Both the position numbers and the translations under genes were made by a program. A stretch of DNA of 40,427 nt from Phoenicibacter sp963588595 (GTDB lineage Bacteria > Actinomycetota > Coriobacteriia > Coriobacteriales > Eggerthellaceae): assembly GCA_963588595.1 (NCBI GenBank), contig CAVAIA010000041.1, forward strand, positions 1 to 40,427, in the 5' to 3' direction. Under the pieces are notes generated by a model. That model had not been told where the DNA came from. It saw only the letters and a list, made by a program, of their open reading frames with translations, and ran no database searches. Of this stretch, positions 39,949 to 40,427 are shown piece after piece (position 1 is the first letter of the stretch; each line of letters begins with the position of its first letter).

Positions 39949-40427
39949 TTACACCTTCTGTCTTGTAAAAGCATTCTTCGCATATTCTGTAAAAGATTGG
40001 TTATCAATACGAATAACGCTCACATTTGAAACATGCTTGAAACTCACCTTATTATACCTCTCGTTGGTCTGTGGGTCAATATATTGCACTTTACCATTTT
40101 TATTTTCTGCGATGAAAACATGCCCGTTTCTTCCTTTTCTTATTTGAATAATTGCACGAGAACCGTTGCCATAACTCTTCATTTGGCTCTCTAATTTCTT
40201 TGTTGATTTCTGAATATCAACAACCTTTGGATTAGATAATGCACGCAAATAATCATTATTTTTTGGCATCATATCCGTAGAATATGTTGGCAAAGCGGTT
40301 ACATCATATCCTCTGCGTCTTGCTTCATAGGTCAGCACACATCTTTGACAATTTAGAAAATCCAGACTTTGATTTACCTGGTAACTTTCTGTCATATTCA
40401 CATTACAAAATGTAAAAAACGAGCTCT
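39949..40427 (-). CDS. C-terminal papain-fold (Tox-PL) domain of a polymorphic toxin, partial at window edge
   Basis: The frame is open to the window edge, so a longer protein probably continues beyond; a GTG at 40401 is the first possible start inside the window but has no ribosome site. The visible 150-odd residues match the Tox-PL/papain-fold toxin pattern: LNCQRCVLTYEARRRGYDV with the candidate catalytic cysteine, NGSRAIIQIRKGRNGHVFIA with the histidine, and YIDPQTNERYN with the aspartate. Such domains end secreted polymorphic toxins (LXG, phage-head-like or type VII substrates) and may act as proteases or deamidases on target-cell proteins. An immunity-like gene follows at once. The N-terminal trafficking region and target are unknown. 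Confidence 0.78.
   Translation of the reverse strand, partial: SSFFTFCNVNMTESYQVNQSLDFLNCQRCVLTYEARRRGYDVTALPTYSTDMMPKNNDYLRALSNPKVVDIQKSTKKLESQMKSYGNGSRAIIQIRKGRNGHVFIAENKNGKVQYIDPQTNERYNKVSFKHVSNVSVIRIDNQSFTEYAKNAFTRQKV

Overview
The window is an AT-rich bacterial chromosome segment, mostly core housekeeping genes with accessory DNA at both ends. TGA acts as a stop codon, and GTG and TTG starts are fairly common. Several traits point to a low-GC member of the Coriobacteriia (Actinomycetota) living in a gut-like habitat: glyQ-glyS-ppdK gene order, a Rho with a long lysine-rich N-terminal extension, TrmFO, fusA followed directly by rpsJ, and an SDR very like bile-acid 12-alpha-hydroxysteroid dehydrogenase. 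A low-GC Bacillota cannot be excluded. The taxonomy is inference from gene content, not from a marker-gene tree.

Layout. 1-4.7 kb is accessory DNA: the broken end of a type I modification gene (hsdM), a HicAB toxin-antitoxin module between two imperfect direct repeats, a PNPOx-fold protein, a self-inhibited Fic protein, a 77-residue basic protein whose ORF contains its own terminator (a possible ArfA/BrfA-type ribosome rescue factor), a LytTR regulator with a membrane partner and phased repeats upstream, and a remnant of a carboxymuconolactone-decarboxylase gene. 4.7-13.8 kb is a minus-strand block for DNA repair, transformation and RNA maintenance: a membrane-anchored protein with a degenerate metallophosphatase-like domain, uvrA, trmFO, dprA, comM, yraN, rnhB and rplS. 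13.9-16.2 kb is a tight three-gene operon (J-domain, HIRAN and Sel1-repeat proteins) with a near-perfect promoter of its own; it is the best candidate here for an undescribed system.

16.2-23.8 kb is a long minus-strand run: a divergent methionyl-tRNA synthetase, rho, a small transaldolase, a small membrane protein, dCMP deaminase, rpiB, a Sua5/TsaC protein, a BaiN/HI0933-type flavoprotein and a glutaredoxin. 23.9-27.2 kb reads forward: an orphan CbiO-like ATPase, upp and uraA (uracil salvage) and mntP. 27.2-38.3 kb is a minus-strand translation and energy block: glyQ, glyS and ppdK, then rpsL-rpsG-fusA-rpsJ-rplC-rplD-rplW. The ribosomal string stops after rplW at a strong terminator with no rplB, so the S10 operon is split.

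38.5-40.4 kb is accessory again: a forward 12-alpha-HSDH-like SDR, a 51-nt tandem repeat, and, running off the window edge, the C-terminal papain-fold domain of a polymorphic toxin followed by its likely immunity gene. No rRNA, tRNA, CRISPR array or complete insertion sequence was seen.
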